Assembly: GCF_003722315.1 (NCBI RefSeq)
Contig: NZ_CP033580.1
Coordinates: 1,363,001 to 1,427,000, forward strand
Reading direction: 5' to 3'
Length of the DNA: 64,000 nucleotides
DNA from: Thermoanaerobacter ethanolicus JW 200
GTDB taxonomy: Bacteria; Bacillota; Thermoanaerobacteria; Thermoanaerobacterales; Thermoanaerobacteraceae
How positions within the stretch are numbered: the first letter of the stretch is position 1; each line of letters opens with the position of its first letter. Both the position numbers and the translations under genes were made by a program. The notes under the pieces were generated by a model. It did not search any database. It saw nothing but the letters and a program-made list of their open reading frames with translations, and was not told the DNA's origin. This document shows, one piece after another, positions 33,989 through 41,858 of the stretch.

Positions 33989-34369
33989 TTATGTGAAACA
34001 CTTTTACCAATAACGGAATATACTTATGAGGAATATATAAGCAATTATTTTATCTATTACACTGGAGAAAGGCTTATACAGCTCATAATAGAAACTTGTA
34101 TGGATATAAACTCCTTAATTGCAGAATATAAAGGCTTTAAACCTCCTAAAAGTTATTATGAATCCTTCATAATGCTTGGTGATAATCAGATTTTGCCTAA
34201 AGAAGTTGCAGGAGAGCTAGCTTCTTTTACTGGCATGAGAAATAGAATTGTTCACCAATATGAAGATGTAAACCACAAGATAATTTTTGACAATTATAAA
34301 AATCTTATAGAGTTAGTTGACAAATATATTGATATTGTGACTGATTTTATAGAAAAAATTGAAGAATGA
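33942..34369 (+). pseudogene. hepT: HepT-type HEPN ribonuclease toxin, frameshifted
   Basis: Reading from ATG 33942 gives 23 residues (NYKDVIRRKLISLSNYVKHF...) before a TAA at 34011. The next frame continues from 34001 without a break (LLPITEYTYEEYISNYFIYYTGERLIQLIIE...) to 34369. One missing base near 33998-34001 restores a toxin of about 142 residues. The downstream part holds RNRIVHQY, the RX4HXY motif in which R/H cut RNA and Tyr is AMPylated by MntA. The longest downstream frame starts at 34100 and still contains that motif, but a truncated product is unlikely to fold normally. Confidence 0.85.
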
Positions 34370-34411
34370 ATTTTTTATAGGAAATTGCATATAAGAGGGG
34401 GGTTACAAAAA

Positions 34412-35313
34412 ATGATACATTATATTTATCTTGATGGTATAAATGCACTTAAAGAGTTAAATTGGGAGGCATTTTTAAATAATTATCTTGAAAAGAATCG
34501 ATTAGTTATAAAGGAATATTGCAATAATTTCTTTTTCACAAAAGAGGTGCCATGGGAAAGATGCATTGAAGAGTATAAAAAGCATTGGTTTGAAGAAAGT
34601 AAAAATAGGGAAGATTTGTTTTCTAAGTTTAATGAAGAAAAAATACGCTTTAATGTATCTAAGGGGATAGATAAAATTAAAGAAGTTTTTCCAGAAGCTG
34701 AAGATATAGATGTGTATGTGCTTATAGGACTTTACAGTAGCAATGCTTTTCAATATTTTCTTGAAGGTCGACCTGCTGTAGGTTTAGCAGTAGAGGCTCA
34801 TGGGACGATTTTTTTGGTATACCTATGCCTTATGAAGATATACCTTTATGGCTTTCTCATGAAATAGGCCATGCACTTCACTATAAAAATCCTTCACATC
34901 CTTTGGCAAAATGGCTTTACCAAAATGGTCTGAAATTAGATAAAGCAGTGGAGGAACTTCCGCTTTTTGAATTTTTAATTGATGAAGGCTTGGCAGTTAT
35001 GACTACAAGATGGGTTTTTCCTGAAGAGCCTTTGCATAAAGTATTAGGATATACAGAGGATGTTTACCACTGGTGTGTGAATAATGAAAAAGAACTTTTG
35101 AGTAGGTTAAGAAATATTTGGGATAAACCTCCAGGTAAAGAAGAGTATTTTAGATATTTTAGTGGATATGATGAGAGTATTCCTCCACGCACAGGATATT
35201 ATATTGGAATGCGCCTTATAGAAAGTTTTATTGAAAGGCACCCTGAAATAGATAAAAGTGAGCTTTTTACAATTCCGGCAGAGGAAATAGTATCACCGTC
35301 GGTGTATAATTGA
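34412..35313 (+). pseudogene. Zinc metalloprotease-like protein (HExxH), frameshifted at a T7 tract
   Basis: Two overlapping frames make one protein: 34412-34815 (MIHYIYLDGINALKELNWEAF...GLAVEAHGTI) and the frame one base back from about 34810 (FFGIPMPYEDIPLWLSHEIGHALHYK...). A loss of one T in the run 34809-34815 explains the break. The rebuilt protein is about 300 residues with HEIGHALHY and, about 60 residues later, FLIDEGLAVM. That is the HExxH...E layout of gluzincin-type DUF2268-like proteases. It could be a real pseudogene, a phase-variable tract or a sequencing error. Confidence 0.75.
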
Positions 35314-35425
35314 CCAAGGAGTAATGAAAAAATTGACTCCTCGCTCGAAATATGATATACTAGCCTGGTGGTTTGAAGATTTTATATTCTCTTTTTGTGT
35401 ATTCGTTTACACAAGGAGGCATTAT

Positions 35426-36238
35426 ATGAAAATAGAAAAAAATATAATGAAGTTCACGCTGTATAATATTTTTACGAAGGCGTTATTCATGGATGCTATT
35501 TTTACACTGTATTTATTTGCCCACGGTTTGAATGTAACCCAGATTATGTTGCTTGGGACTTTTTCTTTTTTAACGACAACTTTTTTTGAAGTTCCAGGTG
35601 GTGCTGTAGCAGATAAGTTTGGCAGAAAATATGGTTTATTTTTTGGAGCATTTTTACAAGCAATTGGCGTCGTATTTTTTATAATTGGACAGAGTTATCT
35701 ATTTTTTATTGCCGGGTCGGTAATATTTTCGATTGGAGCTACTTTTATATCGGGGACGGACAACGCTTATTTGTATGACTTTTTAAAGGAAAATAATATT
35801 GCAGATAAGTTTCAACAAATTGATGGCAGTAGAAAAAGCAAGCGTATAACTGATTTATTTAAAGATAAAGGACAGGTTTATATATATGTAGTATTATTCT
35901 TGTTTTTAATATTGATGAGTCAAATTAAATCTTTATATTTCGCTTTACCATTACTTTTTATTTTCCATGCAATTAGAGGTACAGCTTCTCCCTATATTTT
36001 CAGACGTTTGAATGAGTGTATAATTTCAGAAATGCGTGCCTCAATATTATCTTTTTACAATTTATTGATGGATTTATTTGTGGCTGTTGCTGCTCCTCTA
36101 CTGGGATATTTGATGGATAGAACAGGCATATATTATACATATCTGATAATGTCGCTAAGTTTTTTATGTCTGATAGCCGTTATTTCTCTTTTAAAGGCGA
36201 AAAAAATTAAAAAAAGGGATATTAACACTTTTGAATGA
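35426..36238 (+). CDS. MFS transporter with internal deletion (remnant)
   Basis: A 270-residue protein in one open frame, against about 400 for the family. The N-terminal half has helices 1-4 with the MFS motif GGAVADKFGRKYG. After KFQQIDGSRKSKRITDLFKDKGQ the sequence resumes with helices like those of the C-terminal bundle (FHAIRGTASPYIFRRLNECI... PLLGYLMDRTG). About four helices (5-8) appear to be missing, leaving roughly eight; transport is doubtful. AAGGAGG 6 bases before ATG. Lies beside two frameshifted genes. Confidence 0.75.
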   Translation: MKIEKNIMKFTLYNIFTKALFMDAIFTLYLFAHGLNVTQIMLLGTFSFLTTTFFEVPGGAVADKFGRKYGLFFGAFLQAIGVVFFIIGQSYLFFIAGSVIFSIGATFISGTDNAYLYDFLKENNIADKFQQIDGSRKSKRITDLFKDKGQVYIYVVLFLFLILMSQIKSLYFALPLLFIFHAIRGTASPYIFRRLNECIISEMRASILSFYNLLMDLFVAVAAPLLGYLMDRTGIYYTYLIMSLSFLCLIAVISLLKAKKIKKRDINTFE

Positions 36239-36259
36239 GTTAATAATTTCCGAAATGAA

Positions 36260-36298
36260 TAGAGGGAGGTTTTTGTCTCAGACATAAACCTCCCTCTA
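36260..36298. terminator. Bidirectional terminator between MFS remnant and SOD-like gene
   Basis: TAGAGGGAGGTTT / AAACCTCCCTCTA with an inner TGTC-TCA-GACA hairpin. Convergent genes on both sides; T-rich on the right and A/T on the left. Confidence 0.82.
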
Positions 36299-36310
36299 TA
36301 TAAGTTTTAT

Positions 36311-36907
36311 TTAAAAAGAATGCATTTCTATCCAAGAGGTCACCCTTTTATTTACTTCCTCCCATTTTATATTGTTCATAAAGGCCTCTATATAGCTTCT
36401 TTTATCAGTTCCGTAGTCTATAAAATAGGCATGTTCATAAGTGTCAAGAACTAAAAGAGGAATTGTCCTTAATACTATTCCTTGATTGTGAAGGTCTTGA
36501 AGGTAATTGTGAAGTTTTAAATCTATAGGGTCAAAACAAAGGACAGTCCAACCGCGGGAAGCCATTCCACAGGCTATGAAGTCCTGTCTCCAGTTTTCAA
36601 AAGAGCCAAAGTCAAGTGTAATCATTGAAGCTATTATGCCATCTGGGATGCCACCTGGTCCTCCTAAGTTTTCAAAATATAACTCGTGAAGTTTTACTCC
36701 ATCTAAATTGTAAGTCTCTTCTAATTTAAGTTCTCTGTATTCACTATAACTGGCATTTGCTTTTGAACGATCGACTGTTTTTAATTTTTCACGTATTTCG
36801 TTTGTCTTTTCTACATATCCATTGTATAACTTGTAGTGTTCTTCAAGAGTCCTTTGAGATATTCCTCTTAAAACTAAATTATATTTTTTTGCTACAAGCT
36901 TATCCAT
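36311..36907 (-). CDS. Divergent Fe/Mn superoxide dismutase-family protein
   Basis: A 198-residue protein with the SOD fold: N-terminal helical hairpin (about 15-90) and C-terminal alpha/beta domain. All four metal ligands can be placed: His in LEEHYKLYNGYV, His in LHELYFENLGGPGG, and Asp and His in LVLDTYEHAYFIDYG. Surrounding residues differ from typical SodA/SodB (for example the usual WDVWEHAYY is altered), so activity and metal are uncertain. AGGAGGA ribosome site; single gene. Confidence 0.85.
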   Translation of the reverse strand: MDKLVAKKYNLVLRGISQRTLEEHYKLYNGYVEKTNEIREKLKTVDRSKANASYSEYRELKLEETYNLDGVKLHELYFENLGGPGGIPDGIIASMITLDFGSFENWRQDFIACGMASRGWTVLCFDPIDLKLHNYLQDLHNQGIVLRTIPLLVLDTYEHAYFIDYGTDKRSYIEAFMNNIKWEEVNKRVTSWIEMHSF

Positions 36908-36980
36908 ATTATTCCTCCTCTTGCATATCTAATTTTAGCATATGAAAAGATATATAATTAGTGCATATAAAAATTTACAC

Positions 36981-37080
36981 AGAGGGTCTGTGCAAAATGC
37001 CATTGTAAGCTATCGACTAACTTTTGACACGCACAGACAGAGGAACCGTCCCCATGTCTTAGTCCCCATGTCTTACAAAG
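36981..37080. repeat. REP-like intergenic repeat
   Basis: In the 347-base gap before the toxin-antitoxin genes, GTCTGTGC (36986-36993) and GCACAGAC (37031-37038) form inverted arms. They are followed by GACAGAGGAACCGTCCCCATG and a tandem copy of GTCCCCATGTCTTA. The GAGGAACCGTCCCC core resembles a repetitive element scattered in intergenic regions of clostridial thermophiles; copy number cannot be judged here. Confidence 0.5.
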
Positions 37081-37092
37081 TTTTGATATAAA

Positions 37093-37135
37093 GGTCCTGT
37101 AGAGGGTAATTACCCTATACAGGGCCATAATTTTT
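37093..37135 (+). terminator. Long intergenic hairpin with T-run
   Basis: GGTCCTGTAGAGGGTAA pairs with TTACCCTATACAGGGCC (two mismatches), followed by ATAATTTTTC. It has terminator shape but no gene directly upstream on this strand; it may isolate the toxin-antitoxin promoter from readthrough. Confidence 0.6.
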
Positions 37136-37185
37136 CAGATGATAAATGAAGTTAGTAATTCATTAAAATTTTCATTAATTTTTAA

Positions 37186-37214
37186 TTGAAAATTTGTTAT
37201 ACTACTGGTATAAT
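37186..37214 (+). promoter_or_regulatory. Strong promoter of the Phd/RelE pair
   Basis: TTGAAA (37186-37191), 17-base spacer, extended -10 TGGTATAAT (TATAAT at 37209-37214). Start predicted near 37221, about 34 bases before the antitoxin gene. Confidence 0.85.
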
Positions 37215-37254
37215 TTAATTGAGCAAAGAATAAAATAGGAAGGAAGGATGTACA

Positions 37255-37632
37255 TTGATAAAAGTGGGTGATGCAGTTATGAGCAAAAGAAAGTTTTTAA
37301 ATCTTAAAGATTTGGCTTCGTATATGATTTCCGTGAGTGATTTAGGGAGAGGGAAAGCATCAAAAATTATAGAGAAGGTTGCTAAAAAAAAGGAACATTA
37401 TATAGTTGTTAAAAATAACAAACCTCAAGCAGTAATTATACCTATCGAAGAATATGATGAACTTATAGAAGCACAGGAAGACCTTGAACTTTTACAGCTT
37501 GCAATCGAAAGGACAAAAAATTTAAAAGAAGGAGAAACTATACCTTTTGAGGAGATTCTTAAAGAAGATGGATTGACAAAAGAAGAATTAAAAGAATTAA
37601 AAAAGTACATCGATATTGTGGAGATTGAATAA
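37255..37632 (+). CDS. Phd/YefM-type antitoxin
   Basis: A 125-residue antitoxin. The DNA-binding/dimer part (about 10-70) carries the family pattern SVSDLGRGKASKIIEKVAKKKEHYIVVKNNKPQAVIIPIEEYDEL. A long acidic helical tail (about 75-125) is the usual toxin-binding region. TTG start fits AGGAAGGAAGG 7 bases upstream; ATG 37279 is the alternative. Stop lies one base before the toxin gene. Probably autoregulates the promoter just upstream. Confidence 0.88.
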   Translation: MIKVGDAVMSKRKFLNLKDLASYMISVSDLGRGKASKIIEKVAKKKEHYIVVKNNKPQAVIIPIEEYDELIEAQEDLELLQLAIERTKNLKEGETIPFEEILKEDGLTKEELKELKKYIDIVEIE

Positions 37633-37633
37633 T

Positions 37634-37996
37634 ATGTGGGAAGTGGCATTTATACCAGAAGCAAAAAAAGATTTGGATAAGCTGGATAAAAGTATTAGAA
37701 CTATTGTATACGCGGGCATTGAAAAAGTAAGGTCTAATCCTCTCCCTCAAAGTGAAGGTGGTTATGGAAAACCTTTGGGTAATAAACAAGGAAACAATTT
37801 GACAGGCTTTTTTAAGATCAAGTACAAGGATATAGGAATAAGAGTAGTGTATACACTCGTTAGAGATAAAAAACTCATGAATATAGTAGCGGTTTCTCCA
37901 AGAGATGATTATTGTTACTCAGTAGCAGAGAAGAGAAGAAGAAAATACGGGAATGATTTATTTACCAAAGGATTCGAAAAGTTAGAAAGTGAATAA
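37634..37996 (+). CDS. RelE/ParE-superfamily toxin
   Basis: A 120-residue toxin of the RelE/ParE fold: WEVAFIPEAKKDLDKLDKSIRTIV (N-terminal helical hairpin), the basic strand GFFKIKYKDIGIRVVYTLV and the NIVAVSPRDD strand. Family members cut mRNA at the ribosome or poison gyrase; sequence alone does not separate them. The extra C-terminal 25 residues (EKRRRKYGNDLFTKGF) are longer than in short RelE. Its ATG follows the antitoxin stop by one base, so the pair is coupled and intact. Confidence 0.88.
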   Translation: MWEVAFIPEAKKDLDKLDKSIRTIVYAGIEKVRSNPLPQSEGGYGKPLGNKQGNNLTGFFKIKYKDIGIRVVYTLVRDKKLMNIVAVSPRDDYCYSVAEKRRRKYGNDLFTKGFEKLESE

Positions 37997-38115
37997 AAAA
38001 CATATGCCAATGGGACATTTTAACACAAGATTTAGTGTTTTTTATTAAGGACAGTGAAAGGATTCATTTTGAATATGGTATAATGGTGGTAAAGGGTAGT
38101 TCAGGAGGGATAGAA

Positions 38116-38670
38116 ATGGATTTAAAAGAGATTTCAAAGCAGGCAGAGGAGGTCATAGAGGAGTTACTTGACATAGCAAATTTAAAGCCGGGGAGTCTTT
38201 TTGTCTTGGGTGGAAGTACAAGTGAAATATTGGGCAAGAAAGTGGGAACTGCAGGAAGTCTTGATGTGGCAAAAGCAGTGGTGGACCCAATTTTAGAGGC
38301 TCTACATAAGCGAGGGTTATACCTTGCAGTACAGGGTTGTGAGCACATAAACAGGGCGCTTTTGGTGGAGGAAGAAGCACAAGAGAAGTACGGGCTTGAA
38401 GTGGTAAATGTCATTCCTCATGAACATGCAGGAGGGTCAATACAGACTTATGCTTATCAGCAGTTTAAGAATCCTGTAATGGTGGAAAATTTGAAAGGGT
38501 TGGGACATGCAGGGCTTGATATAGGGCTTGTACTGATTGGAATGCACTTAAGGCCTGTGGTTGTTCCTGTGAGATTAAGCCGAAATAAAATAGGGGAAGC
38601 TACAATTGTTGCTGCAAGGACTAGGCCTAAGATGGTAGGAGGAGAAAGGGCAAGATATAAAAAATTATAA
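38116..38670 (+). CDS. UPF0340 (YwlG-like, DUF436) protein
   Basis: A 184-residue cytoplasmic protein of the conserved UPF0340/TIGR01440 family, function unknown. Family blocks: FVLGGSTSEILGKKVGTAGS, LAVQGCEHINRALLVE, VIPHEHAGGSIQTYAYQ and HAGLDIGLVLIGMHLRPVVVPVR. The start at 38116 is chosen from CAGGAGGGA 5 bases upstream. An extended -10 TGGTATAAT sits at 38079-38087. Confidence 0.9.
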   Translation: MDLKEISKQAEEVIEELLDIANLKPGSLFVLGGSTSEILGKKVGTAGSLDVAKAVVDPILEALHKRGLYLAVQGCEHINRALLVEEEAQEKYGLEVVNVIPHEHAGGSIQTYAYQQFKNPVMVENLKGLGHAGLDIGLVLIGMHLRPVVVPVRLSRNKIGEATIVAARTRPKMVGGERARYKKL

Positions 38671-38672
38671 AA

Positions 38673-38693
38673 GGGCACGGAAGACCGTGCCTT
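38673..38693. terminator. Hairpin between convergent UPF0340 and SLH-protein genes
   Basis: GGCACGG / CCGTGCC stem with AAGA loop, flanked by AAG and CTTAA. Weak T-run in the plus direction. Confidence 0.65.
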
Positions 38694-38696
38694 AAG

Positions 38697-40832
38697 TTAT
38701 TTATTCAATTGAAGGTATCTTACTATTACAGCAGCAGCCTGGGCTCTTGTTAAAGGCTGTTGTGGGTCAAAGTATCCATCTGAACCATTCATTATTTTAA
38801 GACCTGATATTATAGCTATATATCCTATCATGTCTTGAGGTATTTTATCTTTGTCTTTAAAGTTTATTGTAAATATATCTGAAATATCAGCTATATAACC
38901 CACACCTAAACTTTTTACAAGCATCTTTGCTGCTTGTTGTCTTGTGACCATAGAATCAGGGCTTTTCTCTTTTTCTGTTATGATGTTTTTATTTATTGCT
39001 ATGGCATAGTAAGTGTCATAATCATCTGGAGATTTTGGCACAGGGTCATAATAGGGAGGCTGTATTGCTCTAATGAGCATTTTTACAAAATCTTTTTGGA
39101 GTATGTCTTTATCTGGATAGAATTTGTCTTCTTTTACATCAATTATTCCGTATTGCACTAAGAGTTTTATATCCTTTTCTGCCCAGTTGCCTTCTATGTC
39201 TGTAAAAACAACCTCTGATTTTTTAACTACAAGTTTTCCACTGTAATCTACAATTTGGCCAGTTTTCGCATTTATATAGTTGTAGAAGTTTGATTGATAC
39301 GCAAGTCGTATTGTTGGTGGTTTATCTGGAGATTTATAGTCATAGTCTGGAATGTACGTTAATGTAAATTCAGAGTTGTCAAACATTATCTTGTAAGCTT
39401 CCTCAAGGCTTATTATATTTTCCGGAGAAGGCAATTTTACAGAAGTCCAATGTATGGAATATGAGACTATTTCCCCTGTATATGGACTTACATTGACGTT
39501 TATATTGTTGAAAGGACACAAAATTCCATTTGTTACTTCTACATATCTGAATGGATATGCTGGCATTTCAATCATTTTGGAGCTTTCGGGAATATTTGTT
39601 TCTTGATATGCTGTTTTGCTGAACTTTTCAGGTACTATTTTTTTAAGGTAATCTTCAGCGATTTTTCTCATCTGTTCTTTGGTGTAGGAAAGTTCTTTTC
39701 CTTGCACATTGTCTATGTCGGGACCTCCTCTGGAAAAGGAAGTTAGTTCACCTGTAACTGCATCGACAGAAGCGGTTACATAGTAGTATTTATTGTCTTT
39801 AGTTAAAGTCCAATCAAGATACCATATAGGATTTGATTTTGCAGGAGGATAATCATAGCCGCTATATAAGTTTACGCTGCTTAGCTTGTAATCGCTTATT
39901 GAAAAAGGAAGGCTGTTTTTAACTACTTCAATAGCTTTGTCTTTTGATATGTATTTTTCTGAGGCTTCGACTGCTTTTTGCTCTTCTGGAGAGAGTTTTT
40001 GTGTAGATTCTCTTCCTACTTCGCTGCCTCCACCTCCGCCATCATACATTGACACATAATAGTATTCATTTGTTTTTATTTCTCCTGTAATAGCATCAAT
40101 TGGCGCATTTTGGTATATGCCATAGACTAATATTGCTTGAGGTTCATTGCCGTATACTTGGTTGTAGACCAAGTTGTATTGAAGTTTTAAACCTATTTTT
40201 TCTTTAAAGATTTTTATTGCCTCTTCCTTAGATATTGCAGCTTTTGGGTCGGGGAAGGAATAATCTTCCCAATTTAATGAGTAAGAGGTTACTTTTAAAG
40301 TATTTTTATTTACTGTGACGTATAAGGCGTTATACGGGAAAGGTATACCGTTTACTATTCTTTCAAAGGTGAAGTTATAGTCATTAGAATAGTATTCATT
40401 GTAACCATAGTTATTATTGTTAATTTGTTCTTTTGTTTCTTTGAATTTTTCAGGAGCTACTTTTTGTAAGAATTCAATTGCCACTTTTTTTGCTTCATCC
40501 TGCGTGTATTTTGGGATTCTTGGCTGTTCTTGTGCAATGGGGCTCCAACTGTAATAGTTTGTAATTTCACCTGTATCGGCATCTATTGTGACGCTTATGT
40601 TGCCTTTTGAAGAAGAATTCCAATTGAGATTCCATGACTTTTTATTGCCGTATTCATAGTAGTTAGAGTTAAAGTCGTAGCCGCTATCACTTATGCCGAG
40701 TTTTTGTTTTGCTATTTCAATGGCCTGTTTTAAACTTATCTTTGTATCAGCTTGTGCCTGTGCCATGTTTGATGGTATCATAAGTGTAAACAGGAAGGCA
40801 AGGGCAATTGCGATGGAAATAAATTTTTTCAT
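38697..40832 (-). CDS. Surface protein with YcdB/YcdC repeats and S-layer homology domains
   Basis: A 711-residue exported protein. Signal peptide (KKFISIAIALAFLFTLMIPSNMAQA). Two long YcdB/YcdC-type units (about 27-300 and 310-545) are made of PepSY-like repeats, such as ISLKQAIEIAKQKLGIS, WNLNWNSSSKGNISVTIDADTGEITNY and its counterpart WYLDWTLTKDNKYYYVTASVDAVTGELTSF. The C-terminal 160 residues hold SLH domains (FTDIEGNWAEKDIKLLVQYGIID; GSDGYFDPQQPLTRAQAAAVIVRY) that bind wall polymers. The start at 40832 has AAAGGAGGAGG upstream. Likely an S-layer-attached protein; its role is unknown. Confidence 0.9.
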   Translation of the reverse strand: MKKFISIAIALAFLFTLMIPSNMAQAQADTKISLKQAIEIAKQKLGISDSGYDFNSNYYEYGNKKSWNLNWNSSSKGNISVTIDADTGEITNYYSWSPIAQEQPRIPKYTQDEAKKVAIEFLQKVAPEKFKETKEQINNNNYGYNEYYSNDYNFTFERIVNGIPFPYNALYVTVNKNTLKVTSYSLNWEDYSFPDPKAAISKEEAIKIFKEKIGLKLQYNLVYNQVYGNEPQAILVYGIYQNAPIDAITGEIKTNEYYYVSMYDGGGGGSEVGRESTQKLSPEEQKAVEASEKYISKDKAIEVVKNSLPFSISDYKLSSVNLYSGYDYPPAKSNPIWYLDWTLTKDNKYYYVTASVDAVTGELTSFSRGGPDIDNVQGKELSYTKEQMRKIAEDYLKKIVPEKFSKTAYQETNIPESSKMIEMPAYPFRYVEVTNGILCPFNNINVNVSPYTGEIVSYSIHWTSVKLPSPENIISLEEAYKIMFDNSEFTLTYIPDYDYKSPDKPPTIRLAYQSNFYNYINAKTGQIVDYSGKLVVKKSEVVFTDIEGNWAEKDIKLLVQYGIIDVKEDKFYPDKDILQKDFVKMLIRAIQPPYYDPVPKSPDDYDTYYAIAINKNIITEKEKSPDSMVTRQQAAKMLVKSLGVGYIADISDIFTINFKDKDKIPQDMIGYIAIISGLKIMNGSDGYFDPQQPLTRAQAAAVIVRYLQLNK

Positions 40833-40910
40833 AAAAGAAACCTCCTCCTTTAGTTTTTTCATTTTATTAGACGTAAAAAAGATAAAAAAGTTCCCATAAA
40901 GATAAAAAAG

Positions 40911-41834
40911 TTATCTTCCTCTTAAAATATTCCATATATTAGGGTCTTCTTGGTCCAATCTCCATACTGCTATACCGGATAGTTTGTAGCTGTCTACTAA
41001 AGATAATTTTGCAGAAAAGCTTTTTGAATCTTCAAACCAGACTGTATGAACTTTGCCATCTAATACGTAAGTGTAAGTGGATTCTTGAGCTGTTTCGTCA
41101 TACAGTATATTTATTCCTAAATTTTTAGCTAGAGTTATCGCTTGTTGATATGTGGGAGTTCTGGGATAATTTACTCCCTGTGTCCAGTCATATCCATAAA
41201 CGGCCATTCCTAGCCATATCTTTTGAGGAGGTATAACTGTTGTAGCGTAATTTAAAACATTTGTTACAAAACCTATAGAGGCGATGGGACCAGGTTGTGA
41301 AAAATGTTCATCATAGGCTAAAATATATACTTCGTCGGCATATTGGGCGATAAAGGAATATTGAAAAGCGCCTGAAAAAGGATGCCTTGGATTGTCAGCC
41401 AGTTCTGCTGGGACAGAAATTGTGACAATTTTTCCTATGGCTTTTAAAGAAGTGTATAAGTCTCTTATAAAAATGTTTAAATTTTCTCTGTCTTCGGGCG
41501 GTACAAATTCAAAGTCTATATTGATACCAGGGTAATTGTTAATTACTGCAACATCTCTGATACTTGCAATAAGAGTGTTTCTTAAAGAGGAAGTCGACAA
41601 TAAATCGTGTATTAGTTGTGACTTTTTAGGGTCTGAATAGTTGTGGATTATGGCATAAATAGGTAAATTGTTGTCGGAGGCAATTTTTTTGACGTCAGTA
41701 GAAGACATGTCAGCGAGAGTTCCATCTTCTTTTACTCCATACCAAAAAGGGATGAGGGTTGTTATATCCTTTGCATGGGCCTTCAAATCATCGATAGCAC
41801 CGGGAGCTATATCAAAATACCATTTGTTATCCAT
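40911..41834 (-). CDS. GH18-family glycoside hydrolase (YaaH/SleL-like catalytic domain)
   Basis: A 307-residue TIM-barrel enzyme. The GH18 acid is in NYPGINIDFEFVPPED (DxxDxE-type), with further family blocks DEVYILAYDEHFSQPGP and KIWLGMAVYGYDW and the closing LSGIAVWRLDQEDP. This matches the catalytic part of the spore-cortex N-acetylglucosaminidases YaaH/SleL. No LysM domain and no signal peptide are present, so it may work in the mother cell/spore or be a cut-down form. GGAGGTG ribosome site. A transposon inserted 24 bases upstream of its start may have separated it from its promoter. Confidence 0.88.
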   Translation of the reverse strand: MDNKWYFDIAPGAIDDLKAHAKDITTLIPFWYGVKEDGTLADMSSTDVKKIASDNNLPIYAIIHNYSDPKKSQLIHDLLSTSSLRNTLIASIRDVAVINNYPGINIDFEFVPPEDRENLNIFIRDLYTSLKAIGKIVTISVPAELADNPRHPFSGAFQYSFIAQYADEVYILAYDEHFSQPGPIASIGFVTNVLNYATTVIPPQKIWLGMAVYGYDWTQGVNYPRTPTYQQAITLAKNLGINILYDETAQESTYTYVLDGKVHTVWFEDSKSFSAKLSLVDSYKLSGIAVWRLDQEDPNIWNILRGR

Positions 41835-41858
41835 TATTACACCTCCAAAGTTATTTTT

